Shown here: piece by piece, positions 23,030 to 31,640 of the stretch
How positions within the stretch are numbered: the stretch's first letter is position 1
How the letters are laid out: each line of letters begins with the position of its first letter
From: Clostridia bacterium
Lineage (GTDB): Bacteria; Bacillota; Clostridia; Oscillospirales; CAG-382
NCBI GenBank assembly: GCA_017436675.1
Contig: JAFSCS010000035.1
Coordinates: 1-64,000 of the forward strand
Length of the DNA stretch: 64,000 nt
Direction: 5' to 3'
Position numbers and translations under genes: made by a program
Notes under the pieces: model-generated
The model's input: the letters and a program-made list of their open reading frames with translations, nothing else
What the model was told of the DNA's origin: nothing
Database searches by the model: none

Positions 23030-24031
23030 ATGATAATTGCTATTAAAAACAGCACTTCAAAGGAACAATTTGAAAATCTTATCGCTTGGTTGGAGACAAG
23101 AAACGTTTCCGTTCATATATCAAAGGGTGAATATCAGACCGTTCTCGGACTCATCGGCGACACGAGAAATATTGACGTAGAGCTTCTTGAAGGGCTTGAT
23201 ATCGTTCAAAAAGTAACTCGCATTACCGATCCGTTCAAAAACGTCAACAGAAAATTTCACCCCGACGACACGATCGTATCGGTTGGAGATGCATTGGTTG
23301 GAGGCGGCAATTTTGCTATAATTGCGGGACCCTGCTCGGTCGAAAGCGAGGAGCAGATCATTGCAGTAGCAAAAAGCGTTAAGCAGTCCGGTGCGACGAT
23401 GCTTCGCGGCGGTGCTTTCAAGCCGAGAACGTCACCGTATGATTTCCAAGGACTCAGAGCTGAGGGTATTGAGCTTTTATTGGAAGCAAAAAAGGAGACG
23501 GGACTTCCTATCGTTACAGAGATCATGGATGCGAGCCACCTTCATCTTTTTGAGGAGGTCGACGTCATTCAAGTCGGTGCAAGAAATATGCAAAACTTTG
23601 AGCTTCTCAAGGAGCTCGGACGCACGAAGAAGCCGATACTTCTCAAGCGCGGACTCGCCAACACACTTAAAGAGCTTTTGATGAGTGCAGAATACATTAT
23701 CGCAGGCGGAAACGAGAACATTATGCTTTGCGAAAGAGGTATTCGTACCTTTGAGACATACACGAGAAACACACTCGATCTTTCAGCAGTTCCGATGCTC
23801 AAGGAATTGTCACATCTTCCCGTTGTCGTAGACCCGAGTCACGCTTCGGGCATTTCGAGACTCGTTAAGCCGATGGCTCTCGCTGCGGCGGCAAGCGGTG
23901 CTGACGGATTGATGATCGAGGTACACAACGATCCCGTCCACGCACTTTGCGACGGTGCGCAATCGCTCACTCCCGAGCAATTCGACGACGTTGCGCGTTG
24001 TGTAAATAAGGTTCTTGAGGCGATCAAATGA
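23030..24031 (+). CDS. aroF: 3-deoxy-D-arabino-heptulosonate 7-phosphate synthase, type I-beta
   Basis: 333 aa from the ATG at 23030 (TTGGAGGC upstream). It condenses phosphoenolpyruvate and erythrose 4-phosphate, the first shikimate step. Residues 1-70 form the ferredoxin-like regulatory domain found in Thermotoga-type enzymes, usually the site of Phe/Tyr feedback. The catalytic barrel has [30 protein letters not shown] and VVDPSHASG, all metal or substrate motifs of the I-beta class. It is the first gene after the Phe/Tyr attenuator and overlaps tyrA by ATGA. Confidence 0.95.
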   Translation: MIIAIKNSTSKEQFENLIAWLETRNVSVHISKGEYQTVLGLIGDTRNIDVELLEGLDIVQKVTRITDPFKNVNRKFHPDDTIVSVGDALVGGGNFAIIAGPCSVESEEQIIAVAKSVKQSGATMLRGGAFKPRTSPYDFQGLRAEGIELLLEAKKETGLPIVTEIMDASHLHLFEEVDVIQVGARNMQNFELLKELGRTKKPILLKRGLANTLKELLMSAEYIIAGGNENIMLCERGIRTFETYTRNTLDLSAVPMLKELSHLPVVVDPSHASGISRLVKPMALAAAASGADGLMIEVHNDPVHALCDGAQSLTPEQFDDVARCVNKVLEAIK

Positions 24032-24867
24032 ACAAGATAGCTATTATTGGGCTCGGATTGATCGGTGGAAGCTTCTCGAAGGCTTTTTCATCGCTTGAAA
24101 ACACGGTCGTATATGGGTTTGACAACGACGAAAGCACGGTGCGTCACGCTTTGCTCATTCGTGCGATGGACGGAAGACTCGACGACGACTTGCTTGGTGA
24201 TTGTGACTTCGTTTTCGTTTGCCTTTATCCCGATGCGGCAGAAAAATTCATTGAGCAAAAGGCTTCTGTATTCAAAAAGGATGCGGTCGTCATTGACTGT
24301 TGCGGAACAAAGATGCGTATATGCCCAACAGGATTTGAGCTTGCCAAGGAGCACGGCTTCAACTATATTGGCGGGCACCCGATGGCAGGCAGACAACAAT
24401 CGGGATTGAAATATTCACGAGCAGATATGTTCAAAAACGCAAATATGATACTCGTTCCGAAAAAGGACGAAAGCTTGTTGCTTTTGGAGAGGGTAAAGCT
24501 TCTTTTGACGTCGATCGGATTCGGCGGCATCACCATTACCACTGCTGAAAAGCACGACAAGATCATCGCGTACACTTCCCAGCTTGCGCACGTTGTTTCC
24601 AACGCGTACGTCAAGAGTCCGTCGGCAGACGTTCACAAGGGATTTTCCGCAGGAAGCTACAAGGATCTGACTCGTGTTGCAAGACTCAATCCGCAGATGT
24701 GGGCTGAATTGTTTTTCGAAAACAAGGAAAATATTACTTTTGAGATAAAGAATATCATTCTCGAGCTTCAGAAATACGCTGACGCACTCGATAATGATGA
24801 TTTCGATTCATTATACACACTTTTGAAGGAAGGCAGCGACAGAAAGGTCGAGCTTGACGAAAAATAG
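24028..24867 (+). CDS. tyrA: Prephenate dehydrogenase
   Basis: 279 aa. It oxidises prephenate to 4-hydroxyphenylpyruvate, the tyrosine branch. A Rossmann motif (IIGLGLIGGSFSKAF) starts the protein, and NYIGGHPMAGRQQSG holds the prephenate-binding His region, with KSPSADVHKGFSAGSYKDLT following. No C-terminal ACT domain is present, so allosteric control by tyrosine may rest elsewhere. Start overlaps the aroF stop. Confidence 0.94.
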   Translation: MNKIAIIGLGLIGGSFSKAFSSLENTVVYGFDNDESTVRHALLIRAMDGRLDDDLLGDCDFVFVCLYPDAAEKFIEQKASVFKKDAVVIDCCGTKMRICPTGFELAKEHGFNYIGGHPMAGRQQSGLKYSRADMFKNANMILVPKKDESLLLLERVKLLLTSIGFGGITITTAEKHDKIIAYTSQLAHVVSNAYVKSPSADVHKGFSAGSYKDLTRVARLNPQMWAELFFENKENITFEIKNIILELQKYADALDNDDFDSLYTLLKEGSDRKVELDEK

Positions 24868-24901
24868 TGTATTTTACAACACTTTTTATTGGAGATAATT
24901 T

Positions 24902-25951
24902 ATGGAGAAGGTTATCGTTAGTGCTTCAAAAAAATATGAAATACTGATCGATGAGGGGATACTTGACAACGTTGGCAAACACGTTTCTCGGTGCTGCTCC
25001 GCGTCGAAGGTGCTTCTCGTTTCCGACACGAACGTTTTTCCGCTTTATGGTGAAAGAGTTATCAGTTCGCTTGAGGATAGCGGACTTGAGACGATATATT
25101 ACGTTATTACCGCAGGAGAGAGCTCGAAGAATTCGGAGAGTCTTTTTGAGCTTATTGACGTGCTTGCAGACAATGAATTTACTCGTTTTGACGTTATTGT
25201 GGCACTCGGCGGCGGTGTCGTCGGAGATCTCGCCGGATTTTGTGCTTCGATATACCTTCGCGGAATAAAATTTTTCCAGGTTCCGACGACTCTTCTTGCC
25301 GCAGTGGACTCATCTGTCGGCGGAAAGACGGCGATCGATATTGCACAAGGCAAAAACCTCGTCGGCTCGTTTTATCAACCGAGCGGTGTGTTTTTTGATC
25401 CGCAGGCTCTTTCGACCTTGCCCGATGAGGTATACGCAGACGGGATGGCAGAGGTCATCAAATATGGCGTTATCCTTGACGGAGAGCTGTTTTCACAGCT
25501 TGAGGCTTGCGGTGATCATATTGGCGTTGAGCAGATCAAAAGATGTATTGAGATCAAGCGCGACGTCGTTGAAAAGGACGAGTTTGAGGGTGGGATGCGT
25601 AAGCTTTTGAATTTCGGTCACACGTTCGGACACGCCACCGAGAAGGTTTCGGGATATTCCGTTTCGCACGGACGCGCGGTGTCGATGGGGATGCGGATAA
25701 TTGCAAAGGCTTGTTATGAGCTCGGCAGCTGCTCGTTTGACGATTATTCGAGGCTTTGCGCACTGCTCGACAAGTTCTCGCTTGAGCCTATTGCCGCTTT
25801 CAAGGGAGAAGCACTCGCGGATGCGATGCTTTTCGACAAAAAACGCGAGGGAGACAGCATTTCTCTCGTGCTTATGGACGCGATAGGTAAATGCCGAGTC
25901 GAAAAAATGAGTGTTTTTGAGGCTGTGAAGATACTTTATTTGGGATCATAA
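24902..25951 (+). CDS. aroB: 3-dehydroquinate synthase
   Basis: 349 aa. It converts DAHP to 3-dehydroquinate using NAD+ and a divalent metal. Diagnostic stretches are VALGGGVVGDLAGFCASIYL, PTTLLAAVDSSVGGKTAID, QGKNLVGSFYQP and LNFGHTFGHATEK (metal-binding His). It lies 34 bp after tyrA behind a TTGGAGAT site and one base before aroA. Confidence 0.96.
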   Translation: MEKVIVSASKKYEILIDEGILDNVGKHVSRCCSASKVLLVSDTNVFPLYGERVISSLEDSGLETIYYVITAGESSKNSESLFELIDVLADNEFTRFDVIVALGGGVVGDLAGFCASIYLRGIKFFQVPTTLLAAVDSSVGGKTAIDIAQGKNLVGSFYQPSGVFFDPQALSTLPDEVYADGMAEVIKYGVILDGELFSQLEACGDHIGVEQIKRCIEIKRDVVEKDEFEGGMRKLLNFGHTFGHATEKVSGYSVSHGRAVSMGMRIIAKACYELGSCSFDDYSRLCALLDKFSLEPIAAFKGEALADAMLFDKKREGDSISLVLMDAIGKCRVEKMSVFEAVKILYLGS

Positions 25952-25952
25952 T

Positions 25953-27200
25953 ATGGTTATTACGATAAACAAAAACGAACTTCGCGGCGGAGTTGTTATT
26001 CCGCCATCAAAATCGGTCGCTCACAGGGCGTTGATATGTGCTGCTGTACGCGGCAAAAAAACAAGGATAAGATGCACTGAGCTTTCGGAGGATATTGAAG
26101 CGACGATGCGATGTCTTCGCTCACTCGGATATGACGTTGATCGTGAGGGTGAGTTTATTGACGTTGGTGCAACACGCAAAAACGTCTCGTCACCGACACT
26201 TGATTGCGGTGAGAGCGGTTCTACGTTTCGTTTCGTGCTTCCGCTTGCGGCTGCGCTCGGATGCGGCGCGACCTTCGTCGGCGCAGGAAGGCTCGGAAAG
26301 CGCCCGATGGACGAGCTTTATTCAGAGCTTGAACGCCACGGGATAGTTATAGAGCACCCGCAGGGCTCATCGCTTCCCTGCACTATTTCGGGGAAATGCA
26401 AGGGCGGAAGCTTTTCCATTCGCGGTGATATAAGCTCTCAATACATTACGGGGCTTCTTTTGGCGTTTCCGCTTATGGAGGAATGTCGGCTCGGCATCGT
26501 CGGAAAGATAGAATCCAAGCCATATATTGACATCACTATTGATGTTTTGAAGAATTTTGGCTATTCGGTGATTGACGAGGGCGGAGTTTTCGTTTATAAT
26601 GGATATAATGAGAATTCTATTGATGAATATACCGTTGAGGGTGATTATTCAAATGGCGCATTTTTCGTTGTCGGCGGACTTATCGGCGCGAAAGATGGAT
26701 TGGAGATATTTGGACTTTCAAGGGAAACGAAGCAAGGCGACAAGGCTATTATCGATATTATGACTCGTTTCGGCGGCAGGATCGACGAGGTGGGAGACTC
26801 ACTTATCGTTCATTCATCGTCGCTTCACGGGACAGCGGTAAACGTCAGCGACACGCCGGATCTTGCACCGATCATTGCGGTCGCGGCTGCGGCGGCGCAC
26901 GGCAGGACTGTCATCAACGGATGCGCTCGACTTCGGGCGAAGGAGAGCGACAGGATCGAATCTACGCTTGCGCTGATCAATGGGCTCGGCGGGATGGCGT
27001 GTTCCGACGGTGACAAGATCATCGTTGAAGGCAGCGGAAGGCTTCGCGGAGGAAAAGTAAGCTCGTATGGCGACCATCGCATTGCGATGTCGGCGGCTAT
27101 TGCTTCGCTCATCTGCGATGGAGACGTCATAATTGACGGCGCAGAGGCGGTAGCAAAATCGTTTCCGAGGTTTTTTGAATTATTAGACAGCTTGAGTTGA
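25953..27200 (+). CDS. aroA: 3-phosphoshikimate 1-carboxyvinyltransferase (EPSP synthase)
   Basis: 415 aa. It joins shikimate 3-phosphate and PEP. Motifs in order: PPSKSVAHRALICAA (N-terminal Lys/Ser/Arg set), LDCGESGSTFRFVLPLA, GRLGKRPMDELYSEL, SSQYITGLLLAFPL, NGCARLRAKESDRIESTLAL and YGDHRIAMSAAIASL. The second block reads DCGESGSTFRF in place of the LGNAGTAMRPL seen in glyphosate-sensitive class I enzymes, which resembles class II-like variants. Confidence 0.96.
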   Translation: MVITINKNELRGGVVIPPSKSVAHRALICAAVRGKKTRIRCTELSEDIEATMRCLRSLGYDVDREGEFIDVGATRKNVSSPTLDCGESGSTFRFVLPLAAALGCGATFVGAGRLGKRPMDELYSELERHGIVIEHPQGSSLPCTISGKCKGGSFSIRGDISSQYITGLLLAFPLMEECRLGIVGKIESKPYIDITIDVLKNFGYSVIDEGGVFVYNGYNENSIDEYTVEGDYSNGAFFVVGGLIGAKDGLEIFGLSRETKQGDKAIIDIMTRFGGRIDEVGDSLIVHSSSLHGTAVNVSDTPDLAPIIAVAAAAAHGRTVINGCARLRAKESDRIESTLALINGLGGMACSDGDKIIVEGSGRLRGGKVSSYGDHRIAMSAAIASLICDGDVIIDGAEAVAKSFPRFFELLDSLS

Positions 27201-27209
27201 GGTTCGATC

Positions 27210-28289
27210 ATGGCAAGTTACGGAAAGAATTTTAAAGTTTCTGTTTTTGGACAATCGCACGGAGAGGCTATCGGCGCCGTTGCGGAAGGGTTCCCTATTG
27301 GGTTTAGTCCCGATCTTGAGGAATTGAAAAGATTTATGGAGCGCAGAGCTTCGAGAAGCTCGCTCACGACTCCGAGGCGTGAGGGCGACAAGGTGGAGAT
27401 CGTTTCGGGCTTAAATTCCGACGGCAAGACCTGCGGTGCGCCGATATGCGCTATTATATACAATGAAAATACTCGTTCCTCCGATTATGGAGAAAAGCTC
27501 GACGTTCCGCGTCCGTCACACGCTGATCTTGCGGCTCATTTAAAATATGGCGAGGCGTTCGATCATCGGGGTGGTGGACAATTCTCGGGCAGGTTGACTG
27601 CACCTATTTGTGCTGTCGGTGGGTTATGTATTCAATATTTACGCTCGATCGGTATTGAGGTACGCTCTCACATATCATCGATCGGAGCTATGAGTGATCT
27701 TTCCTATGAGGGAATCGGAGGATATCCCGACGTTTCGGAAAAAGAGTTGCCTGTTTTGGGCGATTATATGATCGATTTTTACAAGGAGATCGTTAAAAAT
27801 GCAAAGGAAAACGGCGATTCTGTCGGCGGAGTGATCGAATGTGCGATACTCGGTATGCCTGCAGGATACGGTGGTGAGCTTTTTGACGGACTTGAGGGAC
27901 GGATCGCTTCGGCGATATTCGGTATTCCCGCCGTTAAGGGAGTGGAATTCGGCTCGGGATTTTCGGGCTCGGAGAGCTTTGGAAGTGAAAACAACGACGA
28001 GATCGAGTTTTCGGAGGATGGAAGGCTCATCACGAAAACCAACAGACACGGCGGACTGCTCGGTGGTATCTCGTCAGGTATGCCGATCGTTTTCAAGGCG
28101 GCATTCAAGCCGACTCCGACCATCTCGCAGGATCAATTAAGCGTTTCTTTTTCGAAGGGTGAGAGCGTTACGCTTGCATCGAGAGGACGCCACGATCCTT
28201 GTGTGGTTTTACGTGCCGCACCGTGTGTTGAAGCGGTGGCTGCTATTGCTATTGTTGATATATTAAAAGAAAATGTTCTTTTAGTTTAG
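27210..28289 (+). CDS. aroC: Chorismate synthase
   Basis: 359 aa. FMNH2-dependent formation of chorismate from EPSP. Signatures are VFGQSHGEAIGAVAEGFPIG, RPSHADLAAHLKYG, DHRGGGQFSGRLTAP, GLLGGISSGMPIVFKAAFKP and RHDPCVVLRAAPCVEAVAAI. Follows aroA by 9 bp. Confidence 0.96.
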   Translation: MASYGKNFKVSVFGQSHGEAIGAVAEGFPIGFSPDLEELKRFMERRASRSSLTTPRREGDKVEIVSGLNSDGKTCGAPICAIIYNENTRSSDYGEKLDVPRPSHADLAAHLKYGEAFDHRGGGQFSGRLTAPICAVGGLCIQYLRSIGIEVRSHISSIGAMSDLSYEGIGGYPDVSEKELPVLGDYMIDFYKEIVKNAKENGDSVGGVIECAILGMPAGYGGELFDGLEGRIASAIFGIPAVKGVEFGSGFSGSESFGSENNDEIEFSEDGRLITKTNRHGGLLGGISSGMPIVFKAAFKPTPTISQDQLSVSFSKGESVTLASRGRHDPCVVLRAAPCVEAVAAIAIVDILKENVLLV

Positions 28290-28307
28290 TTTATAGAGGT
28301 ATTTGGA

Positions 28308-29453
28308 ATGAAAGACATCAAAGAATTAAGAGGCTCGATCGACTCAACCGATGCCAAGATCGTCGAGCTTTTAAAGGAAAGAATGCAGCTCTCTCGCGAG
28401 GTTGCGGAATACAAGCGTGAAAAGAACGTACCCGTGTTCGACGGTGCAAGAGAGCGCGCACTTCTCGACAAGATCGAGGATATGGCGGGTGAGGAATGCG
28501 GCGGATATGCGAGAAGACTTTATATCACCATGCTCGAGCTCAGCAGAGCTTATCAAAACAAGATACTTGAGCCAACGTCATCACTCTCCAAGGCTGTGTC
28601 CGAGGCTTTGGAAAGCACTCCGAAGATGTTTCCCGAGAGAGCGTTCGTTGCTTGTCAAGGTGTTGAGGGGGCATATTCTCAACAAGCTTGTGACAAGCTT
28701 TTCAAAAAGCCGTCCATTATGTATTGCACAACGTTTGAGAGCGTTTTTCAGACGGTCAAGAACGGGCTTTGCAAATATGGTGTTGTTCCCGTTGAAAACA
28801 GTAATGCCGGTACGGTCAACCTTATTTATGAATTGATGGAAAAATACAATATGACGATCGTGAAGAGCACGAATCTTCAAGTACTTCACTCTCTTCTCGG
28901 AAACACAACCGACATTTCGAAGATAAAGGAGATATTCTCACATCCGCAGGCGATCGCTCAATGCTCCGACTTTCTCGGAAACCACAAGGATATCAAGGTC
29001 ACTCCCGTTGAAAATACCGCAGTTGCGGCAAAGATGGTTCGCGATTCGGGCAGAGATGATATTGCGGCTATTGCTTCTCCGAGCTGTGTTGAGCAATATG
29101 GTATGAAGACGATCGACGAGTCGATCCAAAACAACGAAAACAACAGAACTCGCTTCATTTGCTTTTCAAAGGAGCTTGAGATATATCCCGGTGCGGACAA
29201 GACGAGCCTTCTTCTTCGTATTCCGCACAAGCCCGGTTCACTTTATCAGATCATCTCGTATTTCAACTCGCTCGGTCTCAACCTTTTGAAGCTCGAGAGC
29301 CGTCCCGTTGCAGGAAGAGATTTTGAATTTATGTTCTATTTCGACGTTGGCGTTTCGGTATATTCACCTGAGCTTTTGTTATTGCTCGACCATCTCGAAT
29401 ACTCACTTGGCAGCGACAGGGTACAATATCTCGGAAGCTATCTTGAAGCATAG
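28308..29453 (+). CDS. pheA: Bifunctional chorismate mutase / prephenate dehydratase (P-protein)
   Basis: 381 aa. Residues 1-85 are an AroQ-type chorismate mutase (ELRGSIDSTDAKIVELLKER, REKNVPVFDGARERALL). Residues about 105-285 are prephenate dehydratase (ACQGVEGAYSQQACDKLF, GVVPVENSNAGTVNLIYEL and the NNRTRFICF Thr-Arg-Phe catalytic motif). The end is an ACT domain with LKLESRPVAGRDFEFMFY, the ESRP motif of Phe feedback. The fused form makes phenylpyruvate from chorismate; the mutase also supplies tyrA. Confidence 0.95.
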   Translation: MKDIKELRGSIDSTDAKIVELLKERMQLSREVAEYKREKNVPVFDGARERALLDKIEDMAGEECGGYARRLYITMLELSRAYQNKILEPTSSLSKAVSEALESTPKMFPERAFVACQGVEGAYSQQACDKLFKKPSIMYCTTFESVFQTVKNGLCKYGVVPVENSNAGTVNLIYELMEKYNMTIVKSTNLQVLHSLLGNTTDISKIKEIFSHPQAIAQCSDFLGNHKDIKVTPVENTAVAAKMVRDSGRDDIAAIASPSCVEQYGMKTIDESIQNNENNRTRFICFSKELEIYPGADKTSLLLRIPHKPGSLYQIISYFNSLGLNLLKLESRPVAGRDFEFMFYFDVGVSVYSPELLLLLDHLEYSLGSDRVQYLGSYLEA

Positions 29454-29473
29454 CTGACACAACGGAGGTTATT

Positions 29474-29812
29474 ATGGCAAAGTATGAACGTAGCTTCAAC
29501 GGTGATTTTTCCGCGTTTATGAACGCGCTTAACGAATCCATTTTGAACGGAAGCATTTCCGCTTCCCTTGAGGACAGCAGCTCGATCGCTATCGGTGATG
29601 TGAAATGTGAAGTCCGTGTTTACGAGCGGTACAGCTGGACCGGTGGGAACCGCGTCAGCCTTAACGTCACGGCTTTGGGACACGACGGAAGGATATGCGT
29701 TACCGCTATTACCTCCGGCGGAAGTCAAGCGATGTTTATGAAGATGAACACCGTCGGTGAAGAGGCGTTTCTCGAAAAGGTCGCCGATTTTATTGACAAT
29801 TACGCTAATTAG
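29474..29812 (+). CDS. DUF6054 family small protein inside the aro operon
   Basis: 112 aa, soluble, alpha/beta with Gly-rich central strands (VRVYERYSWTGGNRVSLNVT) and a C-terminal helix (EEAFLEKVADFIDNYAN). It fits the DUF6054 family, which has no known function. The gene is in line with pheA (20 bp gap, GGAGGT site) and is followed by a hairpin, so a link to aromatic metabolism is only contextual. Confidence 0.65.
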   Translation: MAKYERSFNGDFSAFMNALNESILNGSISASLEDSSSIAIGDVKCEVRVYERYSWTGGNRVSLNVTALGHDGRICVTAITSGGSQAMFMKMNTVGEEAFLEKVADFIDNYAN

Positions 29813-29818
29813 AGCAAA

Positions 29819-29858
29819 AGCATCCCGAGTGGATCTTCGGGATGCTATTCTATGTTTT
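29819..29858 (+). terminator. Hairpin inside the aro operon after DUF6054
   Basis: AGCATCCCGA pairs with TCGGGATGCT, with a T-rich stretch several bases later (ATTCTATGTTTTTTT). It lies between the DUF6054 gene and aroEK and may cause partial termination. Confidence 0.5.
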
Positions 29859-29872
29859 TTTGGAGTGGCTTT

Positions 29873-31099
29873 ATGGTTTATCTTATAGCTAAAAAAACGG
29901 GGCATTCTTTTTCTCCGCTTATACACAAGGAATTCGGTCGATATGATTACGGCACGAAGGAGCTCGAGGAGTCGGAGCTACGAGAATTTTTCGAAAAGAG
30001 AGAGTTTTTGGGACTCAACGTTACTGTTCCTTATAAGACGACGGTCATGCAATATCTCGATGAGATATCCGACGAGGCGAAACAGATCGGTGCGGTCAAC
30101 ACGATCGTCAACCGCGGAGGCAGACTTTTTGGGTATAATACAGACAAGGCGGGTTTTGAATACACTCTTTCAAGCTCGGGGATCGTTATTGAGGGCAAGG
30201 ACGTGCTCGTTATCGGCTCGGGTGGTGCGTCGAAGGCTATCGTTGCCGCATTGGGACGCTTTTCGCCCAGAAGCATCAGAGTGCTTCGTCACGCCGACAA
30301 CGTTCCCGAAAGAATAGGTGAATATCTTGATGCACAGATAATCGTCAACACGACGCCCGTCGGTATGTTCCCGAACGCCTACGTTTCTCCGATCGAGCTT
30401 TCACAATTCAAAAAAGTCGACGCCGTTTTTGACGTCATTTTCAATCCGTTAAAAACGCAGCTGCTTTTGGATGCTCACCACGAAGGCATTCCCTATTTTA
30501 ACGGGCTCAGTATGCTCGTTGCACAAGCGAAGGCAGGATGCGAGTATTTCAGCGGAATGCCCGTTGACGACGGCGAGATCGAGAGAATACAAGATATTAT
30601 TCAAAAGAAGGTTACCAACGTTACGCTGATCGGTATGCCCGGATGCGGTAAATCAAGCGTTGGAAGGTATATTGCCGAGCGGCTCGGGAAAAAATTTATT
30701 GATACGGACGACGAGATCCGTTCGCTCGGTAGGACACCTGCCGAGATCATCACGAGTGACGGTGAAGATGCTTTCCGTTCGATCGAAAGCGAGGTCGTCA
30801 GGAGATGCGGTATGATGAGCGGTCACGTTATTGCGACAGGCGGCGGTGTTGTTACAAGGCTCGAAAATTATGATCCGCTTTTCCAAAATGGGATCATCAT
30901 TTTTATCGATCGCAGTATTGAGCTTCTTGCGACAAAGGGGCGTCCGCTTTCAAGCGGCGGACTCGACGCATTAAAAAAGCTTCACAAAACGAGGTTGCCG
31001 CTCTATGAACGCTTCGCACATTTTACCGTTGACGGAAACGGATCGATAAGCGAGGTCGGTGACAGGATATTAGCATTGTTAAAGGAGCTTGAAGGATGA
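29873..31099 (+). CDS. aroEK: Shikimate dehydrogenase - shikimate kinase fusion
   Basis: 408 aa from the ATG at 29873 (GGAG 7 nt upstream; the open frame extends seven codons earlier into the hairpin spacer). Residues 1-245 are AroE: GHSFSPLIHKEFG, GLNVTVPYKTTVM with the catalytic Lys, and VIGSGGASKAIVAAL for NADP. Residues about 253-408 are AroK: LIGMPGCGKSSVGRYIAERL Walker A, FIDTDDEI and VIATGGGVVTR. The fusion performs two successive steps, dehydroshikimate to shikimate to shikimate 3-phosphate. Overlaps aroQ by 4 bp. Confidence 0.94.
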   Translation: MVYLIAKKTGHSFSPLIHKEFGRYDYGTKELEESELREFFEKREFLGLNVTVPYKTTVMQYLDEISDEAKQIGAVNTIVNRGGRLFGYNTDKAGFEYTLSSSGIVIEGKDVLVIGSGGASKAIVAALGRFSPRSIRVLRHADNVPERIGEYLDAQIIVNTTPVGMFPNAYVSPIELSQFKKVDAVFDVIFNPLKTQLLLDAHHEGIPYFNGLSMLVAQAKAGCEYFSGMPVDDGEIERIQDIIQKKVTNVTLIGMPGCGKSSVGRYIAERLGKKFIDTDDEIRSLGRTPAEIITSDGEDAFRSIESEVVRRCGMMSGHVIATGGGVVTRLENYDPLFQNGIIIFIDRSIELLATKGRPLSSGGLDALKKLHKTRLPLYERFAHFTVDGNGSISEVGDRILALLKELEG

Positions 31100-31527
31100 A
31101 AAGGATATTAATAATCAACGGACCAAATCTCAATCTTTTGGGACTTCGTGAGCCTGATATTTACGGAAAGCAGGATTATAAGGCTTTGCTTTCGTTGATC
31201 AAGGGCACTGAGGCTGTTTACAACGTTACAACTGAGGTATATCAATCCAATCACGAGGGTGATATCGTTGACAAGATACAATCGGCTTACGGAAATTTCG
31301 ACGGGATCGTTATCAATCCTGCCGCATATACACACACGTCGGTCGCGATACTTGACGCGCTCAAGGCGGTGGGTATTCCGACGGTAGAGGTACACATTTC
31401 CGATATCTCCAAAAGGGAGGAGTTTCGACACCATTCATACGTTTCTCTCGCCGCTGTGAAGACGATCTGCGGACACGGACTGCAAGGATACGTTGAGGGG
31501 ATCGAATTTCTCGTAGAAAATTATTAA
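31096..31527 (+). CDS. aroQ: Type II 3-dehydroquinate dehydratase
   Basis: 143 aa. INGPNLNLLGLREPDIYG carries the catalytic Tyr region, INPAAYTHTSVAILDAL the Asn/His substrate site, and REEFRHHSY the closing motif. It dehydrates dehydroquinate to dehydroshikimate, feeding the AroE half of the preceding fusion. Last gene of the aromatic operon. Confidence 0.96.
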   Translation: MKRILIINGPNLNLLGLREPDIYGKQDYKALLSLIKGTEAVYNVTTEVYQSNHEGDIVDKIQSAYGNFDGIVINPAAYTHTSVAILDALKAVGIPTVEVHISDISKREEFRHHSYVSLAAVKTICGHGLQGYVEGIEFLVENY

Positions 31528-31564
31528 AACATCAAAAAAATGTGTTAAAATTTTCCTAAAGCGA

Positions 31565-31593
31565 TTGAAAAAAACGTTATATGATGATATAAT
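31565..31593 (+). promoter_or_regulatory. Promoter of hom
   Basis: TTGAAA (31565-31570), 17-bp spacer, TATAAT (31588-31593), 48 nt before the hom start. Confidence 0.75.
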
Positions 31594-31640
31594 CGATATA
31601 ATAGGTGAATTATAATACTTTTAAGGAATTGGACTTAGTT

